From: Mesorhizobium comanense
Lineage (GTDB): Bacteria; Pseudomonadota; Alphaproteobacteria; Rhizobiales; Rhizobiaceae
Assembly: GCF_005503535.1 (NCBI RefSeq)
Contig: NZ_SCNN01000005.1
Location: forward strand, 124,001 to 188,000
DNA: 64,000 bases
Direction: 5' to 3'
This document shows positions 35,464-46,200 of the stretch, piece by piece (positions within the stretch are counted from its first letter, which is position 1; every line of letters begins with the position of its first letter). The position numbers and the translations under genes were made by a program. The notes below the pieces were generated by a model. That model saw only the letters and a list, made by a program, of their open reading frames with translations, did not search any database and was not told where the DNA came from.

Positions 35464-36651
35464 ATGTTGACCATCGGCAAGCGCGACGCAAGCGGCACGA
35501 CCGGCTCGGAAGCCGACCACGACCCGCGCGTGGCCGTCGGCGAGGAGGATGGCGTTCTGGGTTGCGCGTTCTCCGGAATCTGGACGACACGGACCGTGGC
35601 GCTGATCGACGGCGAGATGCGCAAGATCGAGAAACGAAACGGTTTCAAGACCTTGGCGCTGGATCTTTCAGGCGTCGAGAAGATCGATACCGCCGGTGCC
35701 TGGCTGATCGATCGCCTGGTGAGCGTTTTTGAGAAGAAGAATGTCGAGGTCCGCTTGCAAGGCCAGAGCGAGATCGCGTCCATCCTGCTCGACGCGGTCG
35801 GCGAAGCTGTTCGCCGCGAGCCCGAATCCGGCCCGGCGCAGCCGCCCAACATCGTCATTCGCGCGCTGGAGGCTGTCGGCCGGCGCGTCTACGAGATGCG
35901 GGATGATTTTCTCGCCTCCATGAACATTCTGGGCGCCACCATCCGCGGTGCGCAGATGAAGCTCGGCCGGGGTCATGCGGTGAACCCGGCGGCGATCTTC
36001 AACCAGATCGATCGCATGGGCGTCGGCGCCATTCCGGTGGTGGTGCTGATGTCGGCGATCGTCGGCGCGATCGTTGCCCAGCAGGGCGCCTATCAGCTCA
36101 GCTATTTCGGCGCCGATATCTTCGTCGTCGATCTTGTCGGCGTGCTGATCCTGCGCGAACTCGGCGTGCTGATGACGGCAATCATGATCGCCGGCCGCTC
36201 CGGCAGCGCCATCACCGCCGAGATCGGCTCGATGAAGATGCGCGAGGAGGTCGACGCACTGAAAGTCATCGGCCTCAACCCGATCGGCGTGCTGGTCTTT
36301 CCGCGCCTGGTGGCGCTGGTCATCGCCCTGCCGTGCCTGACCATCATCGCCAATTTCGCCGCGCTCGGCGGCGGCATTGTCGCGGCCTGGCTCTATTCCG
36401 ACATTCCGCCGGCGGCGTTCCTCGACAGGCTGCGGGTCGCCATTGATCTCAGCACCATTTTCGCCGGGCTGATCAAGGCGCCGTTCATGGCCATGATCAT
36501 CGGCACGATCGCTTCCGTCGAGGGCATGAAGGTCGGCGGCAGCGCCGAATCGCTCGGTCAGCACGTTACCGCCTCGGTGGTGAAGTCGATCTTCGTGGTC
36601 ATCATCCTCGACGGGCTTTTTGCCATGTTCTACGCAGCGATCGCGTTCTGA
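35464..36651 (+). CDS. MlaE-family ABC permease with N-terminal STAS domain
   Basis: A 395-residue protein. Residues 30 to 115 form a STAS-like domain (FKTLALDLSGVEKIDTAGAW), the role played by separate MlaB in E. coli. The MlaE permease domain follows at about 150-395 with five hydrophobic helices: MGVGAIPVVVLMSAIVGAIV, ILRELGVLMTAIMIAGRSGS (the family signature), EIGSMKMREEVDALKVIGLN and a C-terminal membrane helix. It is the first gene of a lipid-transport operon: the MlaF start is 1 bp after its stop. The start ATG 35464 is chosen on conservation; an upstream frame could add 20 residues. Confidence 0.94.
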   Translation: MLTIGKRDASGTTGSEADHDPRVAVGEEDGVLGCAFSGIWTTRTVALIDGEMRKIEKRNGFKTLALDLSGVEKIDTAGAWLIDRLVSVFEKKNVEVRLQGQSEIASILLDAVGEAVRREPESGPAQPPNIVIRALEAVGRRVYEMRDDFLASMNILGATIRGAQMKLGRGHAVNPAAIFNQIDRMGVGAIPVVVLMSAIVGAIVAQQGAYQLSYFGADIFVVDLVGVLILRELGVLMTAIMIAGRSGSAITAEIGSMKMREEVDALKVIGLNPIGVLVFPRLVALVIALPCLTIIANFAALGGGIVAAWLYSDIPPAAFLDRLRVAIDLSTIFAGLIKAPFMAMIIGTIASVEGMKVGGSAESLGQHVTASVVKSIFVVIILDGLFAMFYAAIAF

Positions 36652-36652
36652 G

Positions 36653-37462
36653 ATGGCAGAGGGCAATGGAGTGACCACGCAGGTGCAGGACGAGAGCGAG
36701 ATCGTGCTCTCGGTGCGCGACGTTACCGTCGCCATCGAGGACAAGCTGATCCTCGACAAGCTTTCGCTCGACATAAAGCGCGGCGAAATCCTGGGTTTCG
36801 TCGGAGCCTCGGGCGCCGGCAAATCCGTCCTGTTGCGAACCATTCTCGGGCTGATGCCCAAGCAATCGGGAACGATCAAGCTGTTCGGCGTCGACGTCGA
36901 TAAGGCGAGCGATATCGAGAGACTGCGCATCGACATGCGCCTTGGCGTGCTGTTTCAGCATGGCGCGTTGTTTTCGGCGCTGACCGTGCTTGAGAATGTG
37001 CAGGTGCCGATGCGCGAGTATCTCGACCTGCCGAGGAAACTGATGGACGAACTGGCGCTGCTGAAGATCGAACTCGTCGGGCTGCCGCCGGACGCGGCGC
37101 AGAAATTTCCCTCCGAACTCTCCGGCGGCATGATCAAGCGCGCGGCACTTGCGCGCGCCCTGGCGCTCGATCCGGACATCGTCTTCCTCGACGAGCCGAC
37201 CTCGGGCCTCGATCCGATCAGCGCGGCCGAATTCGACGAGCTCGTCGTCAAGCTGCGCGACACCATGGATCTGACCGTCTACATGGTCACGCACGACCTC
37301 GACACGCTGTTTACCGCTTGCGACCACGTCGCGGTGCTGGGCAAGAAAAAGGTGTTGGTCGAGGGCACCATAGACGACATGCTGAAGAGCGAGGAACCGT
37401 GGGTAAAATCCTATTTCCGCGGAAAACGCGCCCGGCAACTTGATCTTGCCGCACGTGCATAG
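36653..37462 (+). CDS. MlaF-family ABC ATPase
   Basis: A 269-residue ATP-binding subunit for the MlaE permease. Walker A is GASGAGKS near residues 51-58, the signature is LSGGMIKRAALARALAL, and Walker B is DIVFLDEPTSGLDP. The C-terminus (YFRGKRARQL) is characteristic of MlaF homologues, which use this tail to contact MlaB. The stop is 14 bp before the MCE gene. It drives movement of phospholipid between inner and outer membranes; the direction in this group is not settled. Confidence 0.95.
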   Translation: MAEGNGVTTQVQDESEIVLSVRDVTVAIEDKLILDKLSLDIKRGEILGFVGASGAGKSVLLRTILGLMPKQSGTIKLFGVDVDKASDIERLRIDMRLGVLFQHGALFSALTVLENVQVPMREYLDLPRKLMDELALLKIELVGLPPDAAQKFPSELSGGMIKRAALARALALDPDIVFLDEPTSGLDPISAAEFDELVVKLRDTMDLTVYMVTHDLDTLFTACDHVAVLGKKKVLVEGTIDDMLKSEEPWVKSYFRGKRARQLDLAARA

Positions 37463-37476
37463 CCATAAGTGAAGCA

Positions 37477-38850
37477 ATGGAAACCAGAGCCAACTACGTC
37501 ATTGTCGGCATTTTCACGCTGGTTGCGATCCTGGCGGCGTTCGGCTTCGTCTACTGGACGGCGGCGATCGGCGACAAGGGCGAGACCACGCTGCTGCGCG
37601 TACGCATTCCAGGCTCTGCTTCCGGTCTTGGCCGTGGCAGCTTCGTGCTGTTCAATGGCGTCAAGGTCGGCGACGTCAAGCGCGTCTATATCGATGTCGA
37701 CAATCCGACCGTCGCCATCGCCGATACCGAAATCGACCGCATGACGCCGATAACCAAGTCGACGCAGGCCGATATCGGTCTTGCGGGCCTCACCGGACAG
37801 GCCAATATCGAACTCAAGGGCGCCGACCCCAAGGAAGTGAAGCTGCTCGACCAGGCGGAAAAGGAGGGCAAGGTCGCCGAGATCATCGCCAACCCGTCCG
37901 CCGTGACCAATCTCCTGCAGACGGCGCAGACCATCTTTACACGCGCCGACAAGGTGCTCTCGGACCTCGAGGGGTTCACCAGGGATGTCCGCGGTCCGCT
38001 GACGCAGACCGTGCAGAACGTCCAGACCTTCTCCGATGCGCTGGCCAAGAATTCCGACGGTATCGACAAATTCCTGTCCAGCGTCAGTGCGCTGTCCGAC
38101 GAACTGAAGGGCGTGTCCGGCAAGCTCGACGGCACGCTCAAGGCAGCGGAAGGCCTGCTCAATGCGGTGGACAGGGACAAGATCAAGAGCATCGTGGCCA
38201 ATGTCGATACGGTGACGGCGAACCTCAAGGAAACGTCACAGCAGCTCGACGGCGTCATCAAGAACGTCGACACCGCCGTTGGATCCGTCAACGATTTCGC
38301 CAAGCAGACGCAGGGCACGCTGGCCAAGGTCGACGGCGTGCTCGATGGCGTCGACCCGGCGCAGGTGCGCGCTGCGCTGGCCAACATCCAGAAGGCCAGC
38401 GAAAACGCCAACAAGGCCGCCGCCGATATTGCCGTTGTCACGGACAAGTTCGCCAGCCGCGCGGACGACATCGACCAGACGATCAAGGACGCCAAGCAGC
38501 TTGCGCAACGCCTCAACGACGCTTCGGTGCGTGTCGACGGTATCCTCGCCAAGGTCGATACGCTGCTTGGTTCGGGGCAGGCGGATGGCGTGATGGCCGA
38601 CGCCAGGGATACGCTCAAATCGTTCAAGCAGGTGGCCGATACGCTGAATGCGCGGCTCGGCGTCATCACCGACAATCTGGCCCGCTTCTCCGGCCAGGGG
38701 CTGTCGAATGTCGAGGCGCTGGTTCAGGACAGCCGCCGTTCGATCGGCCGCATCGAGGAGGCGGTGACGGACCTGAGCCGCAATCCTCAGCGGATACTTT
38801 CAGGGGGCGACGGCGAGGTTCGCCAGTTCGATGGCAGGGCGCGGCGTTGA
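37477..38850 (+). CDS. MlaD-family MCE protein with extended helical C-terminus
   Basis: A 457-residue inner-membrane-anchored periplasmic subunit. METRANYVIVGIFTLVAILA is the single N-terminal membrane helix, followed by the MCE domain (about residues 40-120; GSASGLGRGSFVLFNGVKVG). The remaining 330 residues are helical with repeated Leu/Val heptads (for example LSSVSALSDELKGVSGKLDG and later similar stretches) and should form a coiled tunnel or rod. This is longer than E. coli MlaD and closer to the PqiB/YebT-like long forms in general style. It would bind lipid and bridge the periplasm. Confidence 0.94.
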   Translation: METRANYVIVGIFTLVAILAAFGFVYWTAAIGDKGETTLLRVRIPGSASGLGRGSFVLFNGVKVGDVKRVYIDVDNPTVAIADTEIDRMTPITKSTQADIGLAGLTGQANIELKGADPKEVKLLDQAEKEGKVAEIIANPSAVTNLLQTAQTIFTRADKVLSDLEGFTRDVRGPLTQTVQNVQTFSDALAKNSDGIDKFLSSVSALSDELKGVSGKLDGTLKAAEGLLNAVDRDKIKSIVANVDTVTANLKETSQQLDGVIKNVDTAVGSVNDFAKQTQGTLAKVDGVLDGVDPAQVRAALANIQKASENANKAAADIAVVTDKFASRADDIDQTIKDAKQLAQRLNDASVRVDGILAKVDTLLGSGQADGVMADARDTLKSFKQVADTLNARLGVITDNLARFSGQGLSNVEALVQDSRRSIGRIEEAVTDLSRNPQRILSGGDGEVRQFDGRARR

Positions 38851-38938
38851 CTCCGGCCTCCGCCCGCCTCAGAAACAGTTATCGCGGATGCGCGTTATTT
38901 TCGAGACCGAGGGATAACGGGGACAGCAGGGGTCGCGC

Positions 38939-39535
38939 GTGAAGTCGATTGTGTCCAGATCGGGCGTGGCATTGCTTGCCCTGGCCCTCGCCAGTTGTGC
39001 GGCGCTGCCGGGTGGCGGACCCGCGCCGCTCGATACTTTCGAGCTGTCGGCGCCTTCGGTCGGTGCGCATGGCCATAGCCGCCGCCAGATTCTGATCGCC
39101 CAGCCTTCGGCGCTGAAGGCGCTGGACAGCCAGAACATCGTCATCAAACCCTCCGCGCGCTCGATCCAGTATCTGAAAGGCGCCCAATGGGCCGACCGCC
39201 TGCCGCTGATCGTGCAGGCGCGGCTGGCCGAGACGTTCCAGCGCTCGGGCAGCTTTGCCGGCGTCGGCAAGCCGGGCGAGGGCCTGGCGATCGATTACCA
39301 GGTGATCGTCGAAATCCGGTCCTTCGAGGTGCGGGTCGACGGCGGCGAGCACGCGGAGGTCGATCTGTTCGTGCGTTTGCTCAACGACCGCAATGGCGAG
39401 GTTCGCGCGTCGAAGAGCTTCACGGCCTCCGCACCTGTTTCGGGCAGCGGCAATGCGGCCTATGTCGGCGCGCTGGACAATGCGTTCGGGCAGGCGGCCA
39501 AGGACATCGTTCGCTGGACGGATTCCGTGATCTGA
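38939..39535 (+). CDS. ABC-transport auxiliary lipoprotein (PqiC-like)
   Basis: A 198-residue lipoprotein. The signal peptide has the lipobox LASC with Cys20. The mature part matches the PqiC/YmbA (ABC_trans_aux) fold: YLKGAQWADRLPLIVQARLA, then the strands of a small beta-sandwich ending in FGQAAKDIVRWTDSV. It begins at a GTG codon. In E. coli PqiC works with PqiA/PqiB, so here it replaces MlaA/MlaC in an Mla-style operon. Likely anchored in the outer membrane facing the periplasm. Confidence 0.9.
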   Translation: MKSIVSRSGVALLALALASCAALPGGGPAPLDTFELSAPSVGAHGHSRRQILIAQPSALKALDSQNIVIKPSARSIQYLKGAQWADRLPLIVQARLAETFQRSGSFAGVGKPGEGLAIDYQVIVEIRSFEVRVDGGEHAEVDLFVRLLNDRNGEVRASKSFTASAPVSGSGNAAYVGALDNAFGQAAKDIVRWTDSVI

Positions 39536-39565
39536 GCTTCGCTGCCGGAAGCGGGCGCATTCGGG

Positions 39566-40180
39566 CTACAAGCGGTCGAAGACATCCGGGCGCAGCTTTC
39601 CGGCCTTCATCAGATGCTGCAGCGTATAGGCAATGGACAGCGCGTCATCGAGGGCGTCATGGCCCCGCAACGGCGGATGGTCGACGCCATGGTACTCCGC
39701 GAGCTTGTTGCTGGGCGTCCGCGCCAGATCCTCGATCGGCATGCCCGCCGCAATCAGCAGCTTTACGGCGTTGTCGAACCGCGTGGCCGGAATGGAAGGC
39801 TGAATGCCCGCGACATAGCAGCTGATGGCCATCATGTTCAGCTCGTCCTTACCCCAGGACCAGAATCGCGCGCCGGCTGAAAAACGATCGAGGTCCGAAA
39901 GGGCTTGCTTCAGCGTCACCCCCTCGGTCTCGATGTCCGTTTCAGTTACGCCGGTCAGTTGGCTGAAAAACGGGTCGAGCGCGTATCTTTCGCCGAACCG
40001 GTCGATAGGCCTGACATAAGATTTGTGTGTCGCGATGAGCGGAAAATCATCCTCCAGCCCGAGTCTGACAGCCCCGATCTGCGCGACGACCGGATCGGGA
40101 TCGTGCGCCGCGCACCAGAATCGGCGCTGGGAGCCTTCGAGGCACAGAAATTCGCAGTCGAATATGATTGCCGATTTCAT
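39566..40180 (-). CDS. DEDD-type 3'-5' exonuclease domain protein
   Basis: A 204-residue protein of the RNase H-like exonuclease superfamily. The Asp-x-Glu motif is FDCEF with Asp8 and Glu10. ARFWSWGKDELN corresponds to the second acidic motif, and RGHDALDDALSIAYTL to the last motif with the conserved His-x4-Asp. It could act on DNA or RNA ends; eukaryotic and bacterial relatives include ERI1-like and oligoribonuclease-like enzymes. No partner gene is adjacent, and the stop is 30 bp from the convergent lipoprotein gene. Confidence 0.87.
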   Translation of the reverse strand: MKSAIIFDCEFLCLEGSQRRFWCAAHDPDPVVAQIGAVRLGLEDDFPLIATHKSYVRPIDRFGERYALDPFFSQLTGVTETDIETEGVTLKQALSDLDRFSAGARFWSWGKDELNMMAISCYVAGIQPSIPATRFDNAVKLLIAAGMPIEDLARTPSNKLAEYHGVDHPPLRGHDALDDALSIAYTLQHLMKAGKLRPDVFDRL

Positions 40181-40292
40181 AGGTCATGTCCCCAACAGGC
40201 GGTTGGTCGGCCGGGTTCGCGTGAATTTACGCCCTACTGGAAATGAAAACGGCGGGAGACAAAATCTCCCGCCGCTTCGATCCGGCTATGCC

Positions 40293-43200
40293 TTAGTGCA
40301 GGCGGCCGCTGGCATGGGCCAGCATGGTGTAGACCTTGCCTGTGTCCGACGTCAGATAGGTCTGCGCCATGATGTTGTCGCGGTCGTTGCGCGAGACATC
40401 CTTGAGCAGCTTCTCGAAATCGTCGCAATAGCGGTCGACGGCGGCGCGGAATTCGGCCTCGGCCTGATACTTGCGGCGGATTTCGTCGAATGTCTGCTGG
40501 CCCTTCAGCGTGTAGAGCCGGCGCGTGAACACGTCGCGCTCGCCGCGCCGATAGCGGTTCCACAGTTCGATCGACGCATCGTGGTCGATGGCCCTTGCGA
40601 TGTCGACCGAGAGCGAGTTCAGCGATTCCACGACATGCAGTGGCGAACGCTGGGCAGGGGCCGCGCGGGGCGTCTCGGCGGGCGCCTGGGGCGCTGCCGG
40701 CCTCAGCTCAGCATCGTTCGATGCCGCAGTCAGCAGGTCACGCACCCAACCACCCTGTGGCGCACGTGCATTGGCCTCCGACCGCTGCCGCGGCGCAGCC
40801 TCGGCCGGGCGCTCAAGGTCCAGCGTGCCGCGCAGACCAGCACCAGCCAGCGGCGCCTGTGGGTTGCGCAAGTCCGGCTGCGGTGCCGGGGCGCGGCGCG
40901 GTGGCTCGGCGGCGCGTGCCGCCGGCGCCTGGGGCGCCGGTCGCAGCGGACGTGGCTCCGAGCCATCGCCGCCCCGGCCAGACTTGGCGACGATATCGGA
41001 GAGCTCCTTCAGGGCGTTGATCTGCTCGGAAACCGCGCGGCGGATGGCAGAGGTCGATTCCTTTGCCTCTTCCGGCATCTCGATGACGCCCTTCTTGAGC
41101 TCGGCGCGGGTAAGGTCGAGCTCGCTCTTGATCGAGCCGGCAGTGCGCCGCATCTCATCGGTCGCGTCGGCGAAGCGCTTGGTGGCCGAATCGACGACGT
41201 CGGTGATCGCGTTGCGGATCTTGTCGGCCGATTCCAGCGTCTTGCCTTCGGCGTTCTGCAACGTCTGGCCGACCAGGTTTTCGAACGAGCGCATGACGCG
41301 TTCGAGATCTTCCGATTTCTTGACGAGCCCGACGGCGAGATCCTCGAGCGACGACTGCCTTTCCAGTGTGTGCTCGAGATTGCTTTGGGCCGAGCTCAAC
41401 AGATCCGATGCGCTGGCCAGCAGGCGGCTGTGTTCGTCGAACTTGGTGGCGATCGAGGCCACCTCGCGCAAGGTCGACGATGACAGTTCCGTCAGCCTCG
41501 TGGTGTTCGAATCGACCAGACGCGCCGAGCTGGCGAAGGTCTGCGCCGCCTTTTCCGTGGTGGCGGCGAAGCTTTGCGTGCTGCCGGTCAGGCGTTCGTC
41601 GACCTGGCCAAGGTTGACCGCGGCCTGCTCGATCAACTGACCGAGCTGCGAGCTGGACTTGGTCATGCGGCCGATGAGGTCGGCGACGCTGTCGGAGAGC
41701 GACGAGCGGGCGCCTTCGACCGCCGACAAGGTCTCGGCGGTGCGGTTGGCGAGCGCGTTGACCAGCGCGGCATTTTCGCTGCGCAGCTTCTCGGTGGCGC
41801 GCTCGGTGACCTCTTCCATGCTCTTTTGCAGTTCCGAACCGCCCTGGGCAAAACGCTCGACCAGCGGACGGGCGGTTTCGTCGAGGATTTTCGACATTTC
41901 GGCAGACCGCGCCGCGAGCATCGTGTTGAGTTCGCGGGTGTTGGCGCCGATGGTCTTGGCGGCATCGTTGGTGCTCTGGCCGATATGCTGGCCGACCGCG
42001 GTGAAGGTCTCGGCGATCACATTGGCGCGTGACACGAGTTGCGCCTCGGCGGTCGAAACCTGCTCGTTGAGCCTCTGGCCCATCGCCTCCGTGGTGTAGG
42101 CCAGCCGGTTCTCGACGCTGGCGATCTGCTCTTCGACACGGGCGGCCGCGGCCGCCGCGCTCGACGCAAGACGCTCGTCGGCTCCGGCAAGCGCCTGCTC
42201 GATTTCCCGGGCGTGAACGGCCATCTCCTGGCCGGTCTGGCGCGCGCGGTCCGCCACCCTCTGCTCGGTGCTGGCGAAGGCTCCGACGATGGTTTCCGCG
42301 TGCTCGCCGATCGTCGACGTGCTGTTGGCGATGCGCGAGACCAGACGCTGATCGGCGTCGTCGAAGATGCGGCCGATCTCCGAGGCGCGGCTGGACAGCG
42401 CGTCGGAGCCTTCTGCGATACGCGCGACCAGTTGCTGGTCGGCGGCATCGAAGATGCGGCCCAAATCGGAAGCACGCGCCGCGAGCGCCTCGGCCGATTC
42501 GCCGATACGCATGCCGAGCCGCTGGTCCGCGCTTTCGAAGTTACGCAGTATATCGCCGGCGCGGGCGGCCAGCGATTGTGCCGTCTCGACGGCGCGGGCG
42601 ACCAGCTTCTGGTCGGCGGCGTCGAAGGCCCCGGCGATTTCACTCGCACGGGCGGCGAGCTGATCGGCTGTATCCTGAGCACGGGCGGCCAGTTGGTCGT
42701 TGGTTGCCTGTGCGCGGGCGGCAAGCTTCTGATCCGCGACGTCGAAAGTGCCGGCGATCTCGCCTGCGCGGGCAGCCAACTGGTCGGCGGCATCCTGGGC
42801 GCGGGCCATCAGCGAGCTGGACGTATCGTCGGCGCGAGCGAGAAGGGCGTTTGACGTATCTTCGGCCCGGGCGTGCAGACGACGGTCCGCTTCCTCGAAG
42901 GTGCGGGCGATGTCCTCGGCGCGCGCTAGCAGCGCCGCGGAGGTCTGTTCGGCGCGCTCGGCGATCTTGCGATCGGCATCGCTGAAGGCCGCGCCGGCCT
43001 GCTCGTGCAGGGTGCTTGTGACCTCCAGGACCTTTTCGCGCAAGGCGCCGGCAACGAAGACCGCGCTCTTTTCCAGGACGCTGCGGACATTGTCGACGCC
43101 GGTCGAGAGCGCGCGTTCCATCGTGCCGGCGCGTTCCTCGATGATGCCGGTCTGGCGGCTGAAGGCCTGCTCGATCTTTTCGACATCGGCCGCGATCGCG

Positions 43201-46200
43201 GCCGAAATGTCGGTGCTCCTGGCGGCAATCTGGTCGATATGGCCAGACAGCGAGCGATCGACCTCCTTGCGGCTCTCCGCGAGTTTGCCGAGGTCGTCTT
43301 CCAGCGCGCGGCTCAGCATGTTGCGGCCTTCGGCCAACTTGCCGACATGGCCGGCGATGACATCATCCATCTCGCTGCGGCTTTCGGTCAGCCTCTGCAG
43401 ATCGGCCTCCAGCGCACGCTTGAGGATGTCGCGGCCCTCGGACAGCTTCTCGACCTGGCCGGCGACCAGTCCGTCGATGCTGGAGCGGCTTTCGGCCAGC
43501 TTGGCAAGGTCGGCTTCCAGCGCGCGCTTCAGGACATCGCGGCCTTCGGCCAGCTTTTCGACCTGGCCGGCGACCAGTCCGTCGATGCTGGAGCGGCTTT
43601 CAGCCAGCTTGGCGAGATCGTCCTCGAGCGCCCTGGACAGGTTCGAGCGCTCCTGGACAAGCCTTTCCGCGTGATTGTTGGCGTGGCCGCTGACGGTCAT
43701 CAGGTCGGCCTCCAGGGCTCTCGACAGGGTCGAGCGATCCTGGACGAGCTTCTCGGTATGGCCGTTCACATGGTTTGCGACAGCCTCCAGATCGGCCTCC
43801 AGTGCCTTCGACATTGCCGAACGCTCCTGCGCGAGACGGTCGGAGTGGCTGTTGACCAGGCCGTTGACGGTCTCGAGATCGGCTTCGAGCGCACGGGCGA
43901 ACTGCGCCCGGTCATCGACGAGTTTCTGCGACTGGTCGGCAACGGTGTTCCTGACAGCGTTGAGGTCGGCCTCCAGCGCGCGGCGCAGGATGTCGCGGCC
44001 TTCCGACAGCTTCTCGACCTGACCTGCCACCAGTCCGTCGATGCTGGAGCGGCTATCGGCCAGTTTGGCAAGATCGTCCTCGAGTGCCTTGGATAGGGTC
44101 GAGCGATCCTGGACGAGTTTGTTCATGTGGTCGGCGATGACGCTGTTCACATTCTGCAGGTCGGCTTCCAGGACCCGCGAAAGCTGCCCACGGTCCTCGG
44201 CAAGCTTCTCGGACTGGCTCGATATGACATTCTTGATGGTATTGAGGTCCGATTCCAGCGCACGCTTGAGAATGTCGCGTCCCTCGGCCAGCTTCTCGAC
44301 CTGGCCGGCCACCAGTCCGTCGATGCTCGACCGGCTATCGGCCAGCTTGGCAAGGTCGGCCTCGAGTGTCTGCGACAGCAGGCTGCGGTCATTGGCAAGC
44401 CGTCCCGAATGATCGTCGAGCAGGCCCCTGATGCCCGAGAGATCGTTCTCGAGCGAGCGGCCAAGCTGGCTGCGATCTTCGACCAGTTTCGCCGAATGCG
44501 CCTCGATCAGGCTCTTGATCCCGGCGATGTCGTTTTCCAGGGCCTTGGCAAGCACCGCGCGGCCCTCGGCGATTTTCTCGACCTGGCCGGCGACAAGTCC
44601 GTCGATGCTGGCGCGGCTGTCGGTCAACTTGCCCAGATCCGCTTCCAGGGCGCGCGACAGGATGTTGCGGCCTTCAGCAAGCTTGCCGACATGCCCGGCG
44701 ACCATTTCATCAATGATCGTACGCGCTTGTACGAGTTTCCCGGAGTCTTCATTGAGGGCCAGGGAGAGCCGGTTGCGGCCTTCTTCCAGCCTTTCGAGGT
44801 GGCTGCCGAGCGATGCGTCGATGGCCGCGCGCGATTCGTTGACCTTGCGCAAATCCTCTTCGAGGGCGCGTGCGATCAGGTTGCGGCCTTCGGCAAGTTT
44901 CTGCACCTGGTTGGTCACGGCGGCATCTATGCCGGCGCGGCCTTCGGCGAACTTCGCCAGATCCGCCTGCATGGCGGCCGCCATGCGTTCGCGGCTCTCG
45001 GACAGTTTACGGCTGTGGTTCTCAACGGCTTCCTCGATGCCGACGCGGGCGTCGGCGAGGCGCTGGATGTCGGTGTCGAAGGAGCGCGAGACGACATGAC
45101 GCGCTGCCTCCATGCGCCCGGCGAAGTCGCTGGCGCGGGCCTCCAACATGGAGGAGGTGGAGGTGACGATATCGGCCATGTCGGCGCCGATCTGGGTCTT
45201 GCCCTGATCGATCATCGCAGCCAGTGTATCCTTGCTCTCGGCGAAGGTATGAGCAATTTCGCGGGCGCGCTCGACAAGCGTTTCGTTGATCTGGCGGGCG
45301 CGGGCTTCGAGCGCGGCGTTGAGTTTCTGCGTGCCTGTGTCCAGCGCCTCGGCGCGGGTCTGGAATTCACTGATCAGAGCCTGGCCGCGCTCGGCCAGCG
45401 TGCGCTCGATGCCGTTGAGGCTGGCCTCGAATTCCGAGTTCAGCGTCCGCGCCGCGCCGCCAAGCAGCGAAACCATGCCGGTGGTGCGGTCGTCCAGCAG
45501 GTCGGTCAGCGACCGGGTCAGGCCGTCAGTCGTGTCCGTCAGCTTGGCGATGCGCGTATCGAGCAGGCTGGCGAAGGCCTCGCCAGAAGTCGACAGGCGG
45601 TCGGTGATGTTGTCGAGCCGGCCTTCCACCGAATCGAAGATCGACATCGAGCTTTCGTTGATGCGGTCGATCAGCGTGTCGCCGGAATTGGTGATCGTCA
45701 TCGACAGCTTGGTCGAGGCGTTGAGGATCGAGTCGCGGATGATGTCGCTGGCGGCCCCGATCTCGTCCCTGAGCGTCTCATGCGCGCCGGCGATCGAGGC
45801 GCGGACGCGCTCCGCATGGGTGACGACCGCCTCACGCTCGCTGCCGAGCCCGTCGACGAGCGAACGAATGCGGTTCTCGTTTTCCGAATAGGAGCGTTCG
45901 ATCTGGTTGACTTCGCTGTGCACCAGCGTTTCGAGTTCCACGGCGCGGGCAAGCGTGCGCTCGATGCCTTCGCCCATGGCCGCCACCTCGCGGCGAACGG
46001 CCTGGCCGATCATCATGACGCGATCCTGCGCCATGTTTTCCGGCTCGGTCAGGCGGAAGGCCACTTCCGTCATCGATTGCGCGGCGATGCGCATGTCCTG
46101 GGCACGGCGGATCATCGCCGCGAAGGCCCAGAACAGGATCACCGGCACGATAGCTGCGACCGCCAGCCCGATAAGTTCGGGGCGGGCGAAGAACTGGTCG

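Noticed and set aside
43230..45005. CRISPR array or tandem DNA satellite
   Set aside because: The repeats are in-frame coding units of 87 and 108 bp without unique spacers of constant length, and they encode an uninterrupted coiled coil.
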